This document shows positions 1 to 8,217 of a stretch of 48,426 nt of DNA, one piece after another. This DNA comes from Amycolatopsis azurea DSM 43854 (GTDB lineage Bacteria > Actinomycetota > Actinomycetes > Mycobacteriales > Pseudonocardiaceae), in contig NZ_MUXN01000039.1 in the NCBI RefSeq assembly GCF_001995215.1, forward strand, positions 1 through 48,426, given 5' to 3'. Each line of letters opens with the position of its first letter. Position 1 is the first letter of the stretch. The translations under genes were made by a program, and so were the position numbers. Under the pieces are notes generated by a model. That model did not search any database and had not been told where the DNA came from. It saw nothing but the letters and a program-made list of their open reading frames with translations.

Positions 1-77
1 CGGCGAACGGGGGGAAGCTCAGGGGCGAAATTGTCGGTGGTGGGGGGTAGAACTGTGGTGACCGCTCGGGAGGGCAG

Positions 78-305
78 ATGACCAGGCAAGATGGTGCGGG
101 TAGCCCGGTAGGGACTACTCCGAACGGGTGTAGATGGTGTGGTGCTCTTGAGCGGGGGCACTATCGCCGGTGGAAGCCCTCGGTCGGTTGGCATCAGTGG
201 ACACCGCCGACCGATGAGCAGCGCAAGGCGCGCATGCTCGCCCGGCGGAGTCCGACAGATCCCGGCCGCGGTGGTCTGTCGTCAGCGGCTCGCCGCGCCG
301 CGTAG
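78..305 (+). CDS. Small conserved actinobacterial protein with CRWC motif
   Basis: This 75-residue ORF starts at an ATG preceded by a purine-rich GGGAGGGCAG stretch. The protein contains CRWCG, then RGHYRRW, GWHQW and a basic KARMLARR tail. From memory, short proteins of this pattern (a CxxC pair, an aromatic-rich middle, a basic C-terminus) recur in Streptomyces and Amycolatopsis, often on mobile elements; their function is unknown. Only one CxxC pair is present, so a zinc site would need His ligands. The 3' end overlaps the end of the convergent OLD gene by 24 bp. The gene could be spurious, but the motif order argues for a real small protein. Confidence 0.5.
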   Translation: MTRQDGAGSPVGTTPNGCRWCGALERGHYRRWKPSVGWHQWTPPTDEQRKARMLARRSPTDPGRGGLSSAARRAA

Positions 306-2105
306 TTCGCCGAAGAGCTCGCGTAGCCGAATTGGGACGTCGTCGGGAGTCTCGAGGGACAGGGCCAAATCCACCATCATGTCGGCCTTGCCAGCAGGCC
401 CGGTAAAGCTGCCTGCCTTCACCATTTCCTTTACCCCTTCACTGAACTTCGTCCCCCGGTGCGTTTCGAACTCGGCGGCGGTCCAGGGCGAACCTTCCCT
501 GTACCACTTGCGGTTCGCCGTCTTGGCCCACTGATCGTCGGAGAAGAGCTCTTCGAACTCGTTCACCCCTTCGTGTTCGCCCAGGTAGCTGACGTAGTCG
601 GTGACGACGGGACCGAAGAACTGCTGAAGGTTGCTTTCCTTGAAAATCGACAGTCGCTGGCTGTCGGCGTCGATAACGAGCCTCACCTGCCGGTCGTGTC
701 GCACCAGATATTCCGCCAGGCGGAGTGCGCCGATGTGGCTGCCGCATCCCCATAACGCGATACCGGCGGCCTGGAGAGTGATGCCCTCGGAGAGCTTGAA
801 CAGCAGGGGGAACGCGGCCATCTCCGTGTCGCCTTCGACAGCGACGAAGCAGCGCTCGTGGAGAAGAACGGAGTTGCGGAGACCGACACTGGCGGAAATT
901 TTGCCGAGAAATCTGTCTACCTCTGCGTGGGTGTCTGCGCCGAGCCGCTCGACCACAGTGGCGTCGTCGACCAGTTTGAGGTGGACGACATCGGCGATGT
1001 CCACCCCGTCGATGAGGTTCATTGAGTGGGTCGCGACGATCACGTGGACGTTGTCGATCGCGCACTGATCGCGGATGAGGTCCATGACTCGCCGCTGGTT
1101 CGCGTAGTCCAGATGGGTGTCGGGCTCGTCGTAGACGATGATCGTCTGCACCGGGGACGGCGCACTTTCACCATGCTCCTCAGGCAGGGCCTCGGTGGCG
1201 TTCTGCTCCTCGAGCTGCAGGGTCGTCCACTCCCATACCGCCAATGACACGCGCCGTCCACTGCCGAGGCCGGAGCGATTCAGATCGACCTGGCCACCAC
1301 TCCCGCGTGAGAAGCGCAGTTCGGTGCGCCGCAGGCCGTGGTGAAGTTGAATCTCGGGTTCCACTTTGATGTCGGTGAGGTCGGGGCACCGCTGTGCGAT
1401 GTGGTCACAGAGGGTTTTCGCGTCTGTGCGCAGACGGTCGGAGATTTCGTCCACCACCTCGGTCAGCTTTCCCCGCAGCCCAGGATCCTCCGAGTGTGTT
1501 TGAAACCGGGCGTTGAGCACCGACTTCACAGTTTCGTTTGGGGAGTCGACGTTCCCGTCGAACAGGACGAGCCGGGGCAGACGCCCGGCCAATTGCTTGC
1601 TGGCTGGGAGCCAATCCTCACCCACGGTGTTCCGCAGCGCGTGTTCACGAAGAACCGCCAGGCTGTCGGCCTTGCGAGTCGACGTGGCCTTGAGTCCGAG
1701 CTCTTTGACGAGCGCCTGAAGGTCGGTCGCGCGCACCGAATCCAGGTCTCGCAGGCGCTCATCGGCGGGCAGCGGGAGGAGGCACTCGAGCCGGCTTCCC
1801 TCACTGTTGGCGACCCGGCGGATCCGAGCTTCGGCGGGAAGGTGAAGCGTCTCTTGCTCCCATTCATCGAGCGAGAACGTTCCCTCGATGATGGTCTCTT
1901 GACACCGTGTGGAGCGATCTTCCGGGAGGTAGGACCGATCCTGATCTTCGACCGTGCCTTCTCCTAGCAAGAAAGCGAGTGAGTCGAGAAGTGCGGTCTT
2001 CCCGCCGTCGTTGTGTCCGGCGATGATCGTCGGGGTGCTCACGGGGATGTCCTGGACGGCAGTCAGTGAACGGAAACCGCTCACCGAGAAGTGGATGAGG
2101 TGCAC
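282..2105 (-). CDS. OLD-family ATP-dependent endonuclease (ABC ATPase + TOPRIM)
   Basis: The 607-residue protein begins with an ABC/AAA-type ATPase: Walker A GHNDGGKT (about 30-37), a signature-like LGSGRR (about 280-285), Walker B IIVYDEPD (about 322-329) and an H-loop VIVATHS (about 355-361). A TOPRIM nuclease domain follows, with the acidic glutamate in VEGDTE (about 423-428) and the metal-binding acidic pair in VIDADS (about 477-482). This order is diagnostic of OLD nucleases, which cut DNA in ATP-linked fashion and act in phage defence alone or with a UvrD-like partner (as in Gabija). No helicase lies beside it here, so it is probably a stand-alone OLD. It is convergent with the small ORF at 78-305 and divergent from the integrase at 2596. 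Confidence 0.85.
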   Translation of the reverse strand: MHLIHFSVSGFRSLTAVQDIPVSTPTIIAGHNDGGKTALLDSLAFLLGEGTVEDQDRSYLPEDRSTRCQETIIEGTFSLDEWEQETLHLPAEARIRRVANSEGSRLECLLPLPADERLRDLDSVRATDLQALVKELGLKATSTRKADSLAVLREHALRNTVGEDWLPASKQLAGRLPRLVLFDGNVDSPNETVKSVLNARFQTHSEDPGLRGKLTEVVDEISDRLRTDAKTLCDHIAQRCPDLTDIKVEPEIQLHHGLRRTELRFSRGSGGQVDLNRSGLGSGRRVSLAVWEWTTLQLEEQNATEALPEEHGESAPSPVQTIIVYDEPDTHLDYANQRRVMDLIRDQCAIDNVHVIVATHSMNLIDGVDIADVVHLKLVDDATVVERLGADTHAEVDRFLGKISASVGLRNSVLLHERCFVAVEGDTEMAAFPLLFKLSEGITLQAAGIALWGCGSHIGALRLAEYLVRHDRQVRLVIDADSQRLSIFKESNLQQFFGPVVTDYVSYLGEHEGVNEFEELFSDDQWAKTANRKWYREGSPWTAAEFETHRGTKFSEGVKEMVKAGSFTGPAGKADMMVDLALSLETPDDVPIRLRELFGELRGAASR

Positions 2106-2595
2106 TAAGCCGTTGCTCCGATCGCCTCTTACGCGCCCGCTGCCCCGCTTCTCAAGGGGGCATGTGGCGGAAACGCTGCTGCGAAAGACGGTACGCCTGA
2201 TAGCTGACAGCGATATGTCACGACACGCGTGGTGTTAACGGTGACATCGATGTTGCAGGAAGTAGTCGAGGCTCTTGTCGAATATTAACCAACAGCGATA
2301 GATTTCCTAAATGTATTGCCGGACAGGCATTATCCATAATGCTTATCGGAGCGATCCGAACACGCTCTGGGCCTCGATGTCGCATGATCGTGACTCTGTT
2401 CCGTCAGCGATGGCCCTGACGGTCATGACGTTGTTCGTTGCGTCTAGGCATTTGCCGGATCAACCGGAGGCCATGGAAGTGACCTGTAGTGAGGCGAGTG
2501 CATCGCCGCATAGGTCTGCCAGTCTTTGATCATGGATTCCTCGTCTTGGAGGGCACATCGTTAGTGAGTCAATGTTCTCTATGGACGGAGGAGCC
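2106..2595. other. Intergenic region upstream of integrase A
   Basis: There is no convincing gene here; short open frames lack ribosome-binding sites and recognisable motifs. The stretch 2260-2345 is visibly more AT-rich than its surroundings and contains a perfect 6-bp inverted repeat with 4-nt loop at 2327-2342 (GCATTATCCATAATGC). It probably holds the promoters of the divergent OLD and integrase genes, but I cannot assign -35/-10 boxes with confidence. Confidence 0.4.
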
Positions 2596-3912
2596 ATGTC
2601 GCGGCGATCCGGTGGACGGGTGTTTAAGCGGTGCGGGTGTGTTAACCAAGCTGATGGACGGCGGTGGGGATTGCGTTGTCCGAGGCTGAGCGAGCGTGGT
2701 CATGGACGGTGGTATTTCACAGTCGAGTTGGCGGCAGGTCGAGACGGTCTGCGGCGCCGGTTGCAGCGCAGCGGCTTTGCGTCGCGAGCCGCGGCGGAAC
2801 GTGCGCGGGGGTTCTGGCTGGGTGATGACGTGGACCCTGGTAGAGCGTTGGTGACAGTGGGTCAGTGGCTGGACGTGTGGCTCGCAACCAGAAGCGCTTT
2901 ACGGCCGTCGACACGGCGGCTTTATGGACAGTTGATCCGGGACTATCTGCAGCCGCGGCTGGGTGGGCTTGCATTGTCGGAATTGAGCGTTGGAAAGGTG
3001 CAAGGTGCGTTCACCGCGTTGTTGCGGGCCAATGCGTTGCGGTCGCGACCGTTGTCACCGACCACGTTGCAACGGGTTCGTGAGGTGTTGCGAGCTGCGC
3101 TCAACGGCGCGATCCGGCGTGGATTGATCACGAGCAACCCGGCGCGATGGGTGGAGTTGCCCTCGGCCCGTCGCCCACGGGCGGTGGTATGGACCGAGGC
3201 CCGGGTCGAGCTGTGGCACCGGACCGGGGAACGTCCTGCTGTCGCGGTATGGACGGCCGAGCAGACCGCGATGTTCCTCGATCAGGTCCGCGATCATCAG
3301 CTGTACCCGCTCTATCACGTGGCAGCCTTACTAGGATTGCGCCGCGGGGAGGCGGTCGGTCTGCGGTGGTGTGACGTCGATCTGGCGAACCGGACGCTGT
3401 CGGTAGTGCGGCAGCTCGTCGAACGTGATGGCCGCGGTGTCTGCCTGCCGAAGACCGATGCCAGCTGCCGGACCGTCGCGTTGGATCGGGGAACGACCGC
3501 CTTGCTGCGCCGGCTCGCCCGGCAGGACCCGAGTGGGGATTGGGTCTTCTCTCATGGCGGGGGCCGGTCGTGGAGCCCGAGCTACGTCTCACGCACCTTC
3601 CGGGTCCTGGCTAGTGAGGCCGACCTGCCGCCGATCAGGTTCCACGACCTGCGGCACGGCGCGGCGACCCTGTCGCTCGCGGCCGGCAACGAACTGCGGG
3701 TGGTGCAGGCACTGCTAGGGCATTCCAGCATCGTGCTTACCGCCGACACCTACACCAGCGTCTTGCCCTGCCTGGCGCAGCAGGCGGCGGATGCGACGGC
3801 GGCCCTCGTCCGGCGCGCGGGGTATCAGCGTGGCGCCAAGATCAACAAGGTGGTGGTGCCGCGGCAGCGCAGCGGGTCATCGCGGGCACAGCTGGTGGCG
3901 GTCGGTAACTGA
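2596..3912 (+). CDS. Tyrosine-type site-specific integrase of island A
   Basis: The ATG at 2596 follows a GGAGGAG box; an upstream in-frame ATG at 2572 is possible. The 438-residue protein starts with a Cys-rich element (VFKRCGC ... RCPRL ... GHGRWYF) seen in many actinobacterial integrases, followed by a SAM-like arm/core-binding domain. The C-terminal catalytic domain shows the first Arg in LGLRRGEA, the H-x-L-R box HDLRHGAA, the following His in LLGHSS and the nucleophile region TADTYTSVLP. It is clearly homologous to the integrase at 22066-23391, most strongly in the C-terminal third. Its stop lies 104 bp from the partial tRNA-Lys copy, the usual place for an integrase next to attP/attL. 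It probably catalyses recombination at the anticodon-loop region of tRNA-Lys. Confidence 0.93.
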   Translation: MSRRSGGRVFKRCGCVNQADGRRWGLRCPRLSERGHGRWYFTVELAAGRDGLRRRLQRSGFASRAAAERARGFWLGDDVDPGRALVTVGQWLDVWLATRSALRPSTRRLYGQLIRDYLQPRLGGLALSELSVGKVQGAFTALLRANALRSRPLSPTTLQRVREVLRAALNGAIRRGLITSNPARWVELPSARRPRAVVWTEARVELWHRTGERPAVAVWTAEQTAMFLDQVRDHQLYPLYHVAALLGLRRGEAVGLRWCDVDLANRTLSVVRQLVERDGRGVCLPKTDASCRTVALDRGTTALLRRLARQDPSGDWVFSHGGGRSWSPSYVSRTFRVLASEADLPPIRFHDLRHGAATLSLAAGNELRVVQALLGHSSIVLTADTYTSVLPCLAQQAADATAALVRRAGYQRGAKINKVVVPRQRSGSSRAQLVAVGN

Positions 3913-3952
3913 ATCGGGGTGACACGTCGGCTGCACCCGGGCTGCACATACG

Positions 3953-4010
3953 ATCAAAGCCCACCGACGACACCCCTGAAATTGCAGGAAAGTCGTTGGT
4001 GGGCTTTGAT
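3953..4010. terminator. Long inverted repeat between integrase A and the attachment repeat
   Basis: Two 19-nt arms (3953-3971 and 3992-4010) are complementary except at one position, with a 20-nt loop, and a T-rich TTTCTT follows. It begins 40 bp after the integrase stop and ends 5 bp before the tRNA-Lys-derived repeat. It could be an intrinsic terminator or an arm-type integrase site. A shorter hairpin built on the same AAGCCCACC/GGTGGGCTT arms lies at the equivalent place beside integrase B. Confidence 0.6.
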
Positions 4011-4015
4011 TTCTT

Positions 4016-4061
4016 ACTGTGCGCCATCAGGGACTCGAACCCCGAACCCGCTGGTTAAGAG
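4016..4061. repeat. Attachment-site direct repeat (tRNA-Lys 3'-half copy)
   Basis: These 46 bp are identical, in the same orientation, to 23503-23548, which covers the 3' half of the intact tRNA-Lys(CUU) gene from the anticodon loop through the T arm and acceptor strand plus 4 bp. Sequence identity stops inside the anticodon loop; beyond it (TCGG here, CCAG in the tRNA) the two differ, so this copy cannot make a tRNA. It is the expected scar of site-specific integration into a tRNA gene and separates island A from island B. Confidence 0.9.
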
Positions 4062-4277
4062 TCGGCACCTTGGCGTGTCGGATGGTGTCGAGTGATGTCG
4101 AACAAGACCTTTTCGGCTGGTCACCGGCCATAACTTGTGTCGGACAATGCCGCCTTCTGTCGTCGTGTGCGAGACCTCTCGGGCACTTCTCGGGCACGTG
4201 AGTGCCGGATTCTGCCGGGCTGTTCGTGCAGGTCGGTCGTGGTTCGTGGTGTGGGCGGCCGGGGCAGGGTGGTTGCT

Positions 4278-4660
4278 GTGTTGAGTCCGAGCGGGGGCCG
4301 TGATCCGGTGCTGTCGGCGGTGACGCTGATTGTGGGGATCAGCGTGGGGCTGACCTTTCTGTTCGGTTTCGGGAATGTGCTCACGTTGGCGCTTCGGTTG
4401 GGGCTGCCGGTCTGGGTGGTGCCGTCGGCGGTGGATCTATCGGTGGTTTGGGGTGTTGCTCGCGATTCGGCTCCTGCCGGTGCGGGGCGTTCCTGTTGAG
4501 GTGATCCAGCCGGCTCGGCTGCTGTTGGCCTCGAGTGAGGTGACGTTGGCATTCAATGTCGTAGAGCCGTTGATCGCCGGCGAGGGGGAAAGTCATTGTT
4601 CGATGCTGTCGGTCTGCTGTTGCTGATTGGCTGGTCGGACGTGGGACCGGTCCTGACGCG
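4278..4660 (+). pseudogene. Decayed DUF2637 (Spd-like) membrane protein
   Basis: Three successive reading frames carry consecutive parts of one DUF2637-type protein. These are DPVLSAVTLIVGISVGLTF with a following LPVWVVPSAVDLSVV (frame from 4278), then LLAIRLLPVRG and PARLLLA ... EPLIAGEG (to about 4590), then FDAVGLLLLIGWSDVGPVL (from about 4596). At least two frameshifts, near 4450 and 4590, break the gene. DUF2637 proteins are multi-TM proteins encoded on actinomycete conjugative plasmids and AICEs near transfer genes. Its 3' part overlaps, in antisense, the end of the gene at 4593-5408, suggesting that the cargo operon landed on this gene. Confidence 0.75.
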
Positions 4661-5408
4661 GATCCGTTCTCTGACGCAGATCCCCGTTCTCGGACCGGGT
4701 GTTGGCGCTCTGCAGCTGGTCGGCGAGTTTAGTCGCGCCGAAACCGCGCACCATCGCGATAAAGCGGTCGACGATCTCATAGCTCTGACCTGGTGTTAGC
4801 CGGCCAAAGAAGTCGATAATCGCCTGAGTGATGAGTACAGGCCTGGCCTGCTCATGCCACTGCGCCACCTCAGCCACAAGATCGCCTCGGTCGAGCACGC
4901 CGGCTAGCTCACCCAGCCGCGAGGACTTCTCTAGGAGTGTGTAGATGCGCGCGGTTGCGGGGTCGGCGAGGCATTCGTCGCGGATGAACTGGGCTCGAGC
5001 GCGCGCTTGCTGTCTGGCGAGTTCGTCGAGTTCGAGGTCGTGGCGCATCCTCTGCGCGTCGCGGGCTTGCTCGGCGGCATCGTCGTCGAGGGTGACCCGG
5101 GCGTAGACGTCGCTGATTCGGACACGTTTGGTCGACAGGGAGGTCAGCTCGGCCAGTTCGCTGGCGATCGTGTGCTGCAGGTAGTTACAGCGCAGCGCGC
5201 TGACGCCCGCAGCCGCTGGCCGGATGATCCGGTCGGCGGCCGGGACGACGAGGTCGAGCGGGTCAGGGGGCAGCTGGCCGCGCCGTGTTGAGACACGCGC
5301 CCGGACGGTCAACGCCACCTTGAATCCGATGCCCTTGTCGGCGCTCGGGTAGTAGTCGCGCCCCACGTAGTCCCGCAGGCTGTCCCAGCGCGCCGCGCTC
5401 CAGTTCAT
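4593..5408 (-). CDS. Coiled-coil protein, third gene of a coupled operon
   Basis: The ATG at 5408 overlaps the TGA of the upstream gene as ATGA, which sets the start (271 residues). The N-terminal about 115 residues look beta-rich (GFKVALTVRARV ... DPLDLVVPAADRII). A charged helical stretch rich in Ala, Arg, Glu and Gln follows (AAEQARDAQRMRHDLELDEL, then ARQQARARAQFI), then DPATARIYTLLEKSSRLGEL. This layout recalls SPFH/band-7-like proteins, but the resemblance is weak and I do not assign the family. The last 35-40 residues (polar, ending QQQQTDSIEQ) are encoded antisense to the decayed DUF2637 gene and are probably a recent read-through tail. Its partner is the NTPase-like protein upstream. 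Confidence 0.75.
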   Translation of the reverse strand: MNWSAARWDSLRDYVGRDYYPSADKGIGFKVALTVRARVSTRRGQLPPDPLDLVVPAADRIIRPAAAGVSALRCNYLQHTIASELAELTSLSTKRVRISDVYARVTLDDDAAEQARDAQRMRHDLELDELARQQARARAQFIRDECLADPATARIYTLLEKSSRLGELAGVLDRGDLVAEVAQWHEQARPVLITQAIIDFFGRLTPGQSYEIVDRFIAMVRGFGATKLADQLQSANTRSENGDLRQRTDPRQDRSHVRPANQQQQTDSIEQ

Positions 5409-7732
5409 GCCACGTGATCCGTTCCGCCGGCACTGTCGTCGCCGGTGAGCCGGCGGGAGAAGTCGCCGTCGAAGAGCTTGCTTAGACGGAGGTAGATGTT
5501 GTTGCGTTCGGTGATATCGGTGCCGTCGGAGGCTTCGAGCCACGTGAACAGGTAGTGGCGCAGGCGTTCGCGCGGTGAGATGACGCCGGGTTCTTCAGGA
5601 TGGTTTACCGCGTTGCGAAGGAGACCGAGCACGTCATCTTGCAGTTGGTGTTGCCGAAGTGCGACGTCGAGCCATTGGTGCACGGTCGCGAGGACGAGTT
5701 GTTCGGCTTCTTTGCTGCCTTGCGGTGATAGCAGCACTGTCCAGCCTGTTGCCAGGTCCGCGGCGGAGGGAATGAAGCCGGCTTGGTCGCCTCGGGCGAG
5801 GAGCGTGGGTGTGATCTGGTCGTGGTCGGTCTTCGCGGCGAGCGCGCTGAACGCTCGGTAGGCGACCGAGGTGGTGGCTGGGTTTTCACACCAGCCGATG
5901 ACTGTGTCGAAGAGTGTCTCGCGCACGGATGTGTCGTCCCACAAGGTGATCACGCTGCGTTGGACAGCCTGTTCGATCTCCGGGTCGGCGATAGCGGCGA
6001 CATGCTTGAGCCTGCGCAGCGCCTTGCCGGTGTGGCGGCGGCCGAATTCAAGGCCGCAGACTTCCGCGACTGCTCGCCACAACGCGAGGTCTTTTCTCCT
6101 GGTCACCCAGTTCAGGAGCATAGAGTGGATGTAGCGGTGGGTGCTCGACTGCGTTGCTGCTTCGTCGAGCGCGGCGACGAAGACCTGCCATAGGAGTGTC
6201 GAGTCATACCAGGTGCTGGCGAGTTTAGCGAGCGGTTCTGGGCGTTGCTGCCGTGCTGCCCAGTGGACGGCGAACCGGGCGATGCGAGCGGCCAGCTCTT
6301 GCTGCTGCCCGCCAGTGAGGGATTCGAACGTGCTGCGGTGTGTGTCGGTGGGCGCTTCGGCGAGCCAGGTGAGGAAGGTCTGGCGGGAGAATGGCCGGTC
6401 GGTCCAGAAGTAGTGCAGTGCGGCGTCATCCCAACCGTCGTGCCGGAACACGACGGTGTCGTCGTCGGCGAGGTCAGCTTCGATGGCGTCTACGAGTTCT
6501 ATGATGCCGGGCGCGCTGAGGGCGGCGAGGTCGGATTGCTGCTTGCCGCTGAGCTTGCCTTCCAGTTTGTTGGCCAAAGCGTAGACGTATGCTCCAGGCG
6601 CGGAGGGCAGCGCGGCTGCGGCAAGCAGGAAGCTGCGTTGGAGGCTTGTCCGTTCTCGATGCCGGTGCCAGGACAGCAATTGCTTGCGCCAGTTCCTCCT
6701 AGCCTCAACTACGGTCTGTACCCGGCGAGCGAACCACCGGTCGCCGCCGTCGGCGAGTTCGGCGTGATCTGCTTCTTCCTCAGTCTCCTGAAGAGCGACC
6801 AACTGGCCTGGGGCCGCGTGTGCTGCTGAGCGGATCAACTCGACGATGTCGAGCACTTCAGCTGGGGGCTGATCAGCGAGCAGGGCCTTGATTTCATTCG
6901 CAGCCAGCCAACGTTCGACGTCCAGCGCGGGATCTTGAACGGCGAGAGCTTTGCGTACGATCTTCGCCGGCACCGCGTTGCCGATCTCGGCTGTCAGGCT
7001 GGAAATGGTCTCGTCGACGCAAGCAGTCCACTGCTCGGGACTCATCAAAAAGATCAGCCAACACTCGCGGCGTTTGAGCTCGGCCTCGAGCTGGGTGAGC
7101 GTCATGCGGAACAATCGCGAGCGAAGCGTGAAGCCTTCTTCGTCGGGTGGAACCTCGACGACGTAGGCCCAGTTGCGGTGAGCTGGGGGCAGACGGTCTA
7201 TCGGGAAGGTTTCGCCGCCGCCGAAGTGCAGTGCGCCGACGTTGACCTGCCGTTGGCTTTCTTCGCGGATTGTGGCGAGCAGCGCATGGGCGATCATGGT
7301 GCGCCCGGTACCCGGCTGGCGCGCGAGCACAAGCAACCGACGCCCGTCGCGCCAGCGGGCGTAGGTGTTGTCGAACTCGTCAGGCGGGGCGAACAGCCGG
7401 AGGGTGAGGTTGAGGTAGGCGTCGTCGGCGTTGAGGTGCTCGAGTGCCGCTTGCACCTTGTTGACGACTTTGACGCCGTTCATTTCGCCGAAGTTGAGGT
7501 TGCCGGTGAAGGTGGGGTGCACCCCGGGGGCACCTGGGGTCCCCGGCACGGGTGTCTCGTCTATGTCGGGTGCGGCGGGTGCGGAAGCCGCTGGTTGCCA
7601 TGCCGAGAAGCCCTCGTGCGCTGGATGCTGCGGCGTCGGTTGGGTCGTCTCGAACTCCGGGCCAGGGTGCGGCGCTGGTGGTGGCAGCTCGTCACCAGTT
7701 GCGTCGTCGCCGTAGTGGTAGGGGTGGCTCAT
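5405..7732 (-). CDS. Large NTPase-like protein with degenerate P-loop, second gene of operon
   Basis: The ATG at 7732 overlaps the stop of the upstream gene (ATGA). The 775-residue protein has a Pro-rich N-terminal tail (about 1-70), a short Gly/Asn segment (FTGNLNFGEMNG, about 74-85) and then a P-loop-like site, LARQPGTGRTMIAHALL (about 135-151). The invariant Walker lysine is Arg and the first Gly of GxxxxGK[ST] is also lost. No DE-type Walker B is evident (CWLIFLMSPEQW is in the expected place). The remaining about 500 residues are helical, with Trp/Leu-rich repeats suggesting an alpha-solenoid. I read it as a STAND-like scaffold that may bind nucleotide poorly or not at all. Many Streptomyces P-loop proteins of small conflict operons have similar GR[ST] variants (recollection, unchecked). 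It is flanked by small partner genes in one translationally coupled operon. Confidence 0.8.
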   Translation of the reverse strand: MSHPYHYGDDATGDELPPPAPHPGPEFETTQPTPQHPAHEGFSAWQPAASAPAAPDIDETPVPGTPGAPGVHPTFTGNLNFGEMNGVKVVNKVQAALEHLNADDAYLNLTLRLFAPPDEFDNTYARWRDGRRLLVLARQPGTGRTMIAHALLATIREESQRQVNVGALHFGGGETFPIDRLPPAHRNWAYVVEVPPDEEGFTLRSRLFRMTLTQLEAELKRRECWLIFLMSPEQWTACVDETISSLTAEIGNAVPAKIVRKALAVQDPALDVERWLAANEIKALLADQPPAEVLDIVELIRSAAHAAPGQLVALQETEEEADHAELADGGDRWFARRVQTVVEARRNWRKQLLSWHRHRERTSLQRSFLLAAAALPSAPGAYVYALANKLEGKLSGKQQSDLAALSAPGIIELVDAIEADLADDDTVVFRHDGWDDAALHYFWTDRPFSRQTFLTWLAEAPTDTHRSTFESLTGGQQQELAARIARFAVHWAARQQRPEPLAKLASTWYDSTLLWQVFVAALDEAATQSSTHRYIHSMLLNWVTRRKDLALWRAVAEVCGLEFGRRHTGKALRRLKHVAAIADPEIEQAVQRSVITLWDDTSVRETLFDTVIGWCENPATTSVAYRAFSALAAKTDHDQITPTLLARGDQAGFIPSAADLATGWTVLLSPQGSKEAEQLVLATVHQWLDVALRQHQLQDDVLGLLRNAVNHPEEPGVISPRERLRHYLFTWLEASDGTDITERNNIYLRLSKLFDGDFSRRLTGDDSAGGTDHVA

Positions 7733-8217
7733 CCGATCGGCCCGTCAATCTCGATGGCGGTGTATTCACCGCCTGCGCGGACCACGTTGTCGTTGAACCT
7801 GATGCTGACGTTGGCCTTGTCGGTGATCGCGGTGGCTTTGATGGCGGTGACAGTTCCGTCGATGTCGTCGTTGGTGAACTCAAGGTGAACCCCGCGCTGT
7901 TTGAGCGCTGCGGCCACGTCAAGCGGCTGCCCGGTCAGTGATTCGATGCGCCGCCAGGCGGAGCCCAATGCGTTGAGCAACTCTTGGTCGGTGGTGTGTG
8001 GCTGAGCTCCGTCAACGGTGTATTTGCGCAAGACGCGCGCGGACTGCTCGAGCTCGGCGAGCGCGCTCGACTGCTGGTCGCCGGTCGTCGGGGCAGTTTC
8101 GGCTTTGGCCGGGGATCGATGCTTGTCCATGACTTTCCCAGCTTGCTCGAACACGAACTTCACCAGCTGGGGAAGTACGGTGGCGCTGACGGTGGCTAGC
8201 GTGAAGGGGTCAGACAC
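7729..8217 (-). CDS. Small protein with N-terminal hydrophobic helix, first gene of operon
   Basis: A GTG at 8217 is preceded by GGGAG with 5-nt spacing, giving 162 residues; the frame stays open upstream but without a good site. Residues 1-33 form a hydrophobic/amphipathic segment (DPFTLATVSATVLPQLVKFV, then FEQAGKVMDKHR). A linker, a helical region and a C-terminal beta-rich part (VHLEFTNDDIDGTVTAIKAT, then NVSIRFNDNVV) follow. Similar short actinobacterial proteins with an F-x-x-x-QAG helix near the N-terminus often precede NTPase genes; function unknown. The stop overlaps the start of the NTPase-like gene (ATGA). By position and build it could be the effector or membrane-targeting subunit of a three-component system, but no catalytic motif is visible. 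Confidence 0.75.
   Translation of the reverse strand: MSDPFTLATVSATVLPQLVKFVFEQAGKVMDKHRSPAKAETAPTTGDQQSSALAELEQSARVLRKYTVDGAQPHTTDQELLNALGSAWRRIESLTGQPLDVAAALKQRGVHLEFTNDDIDGTVTAIKATAITDKANVSIRFNDNVVRAGGEYTAIEIDGPIG

Larger units (their letters stand above)
1..4061. mobile_element. Integrative island A (partial, runs off the left edge)
   Basis: The segment carries a small conserved ORF, an OLD-family nuclease and a tyrosine integrase whose 3' end lies about 100 bp from a partial tRNA-Lys copy (4016-4061). The same order (integrase, hairpin, tRNA-Lys 3' half) recurs at 22066-23579, so this looks like a second island inserted in tandem at the same attachment site. I find no further copy of the tRNA-Lys fragment in 1-4015, so the outer end lies outside the window or has been lost. 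Assigning the OLD gene to this island is inference from position. Confidence 0.6.

Noticed and set aside
2311..2529. Small ORF upstream of integrase A (possible excisionase)
   Set aside because: No helix-turn-helix pattern or ribosome-binding site; composition not protein-like.
4016..4061. A second functional tRNA-Lys
   Set aside because: Only the 3' half is present; the anticodon stem 5' strand, D arm and acceptor 5' strand are missing.
5405..7732. Counting the degenerate-P-loop protein as a fifth member of the RHIM-like motif family
   Set aside because: Its FTGNLNFGEMNGVKVVNKV segment has Gly/Asn spacing but lacks the S-G and V-Q-A core and is not at a terminus.
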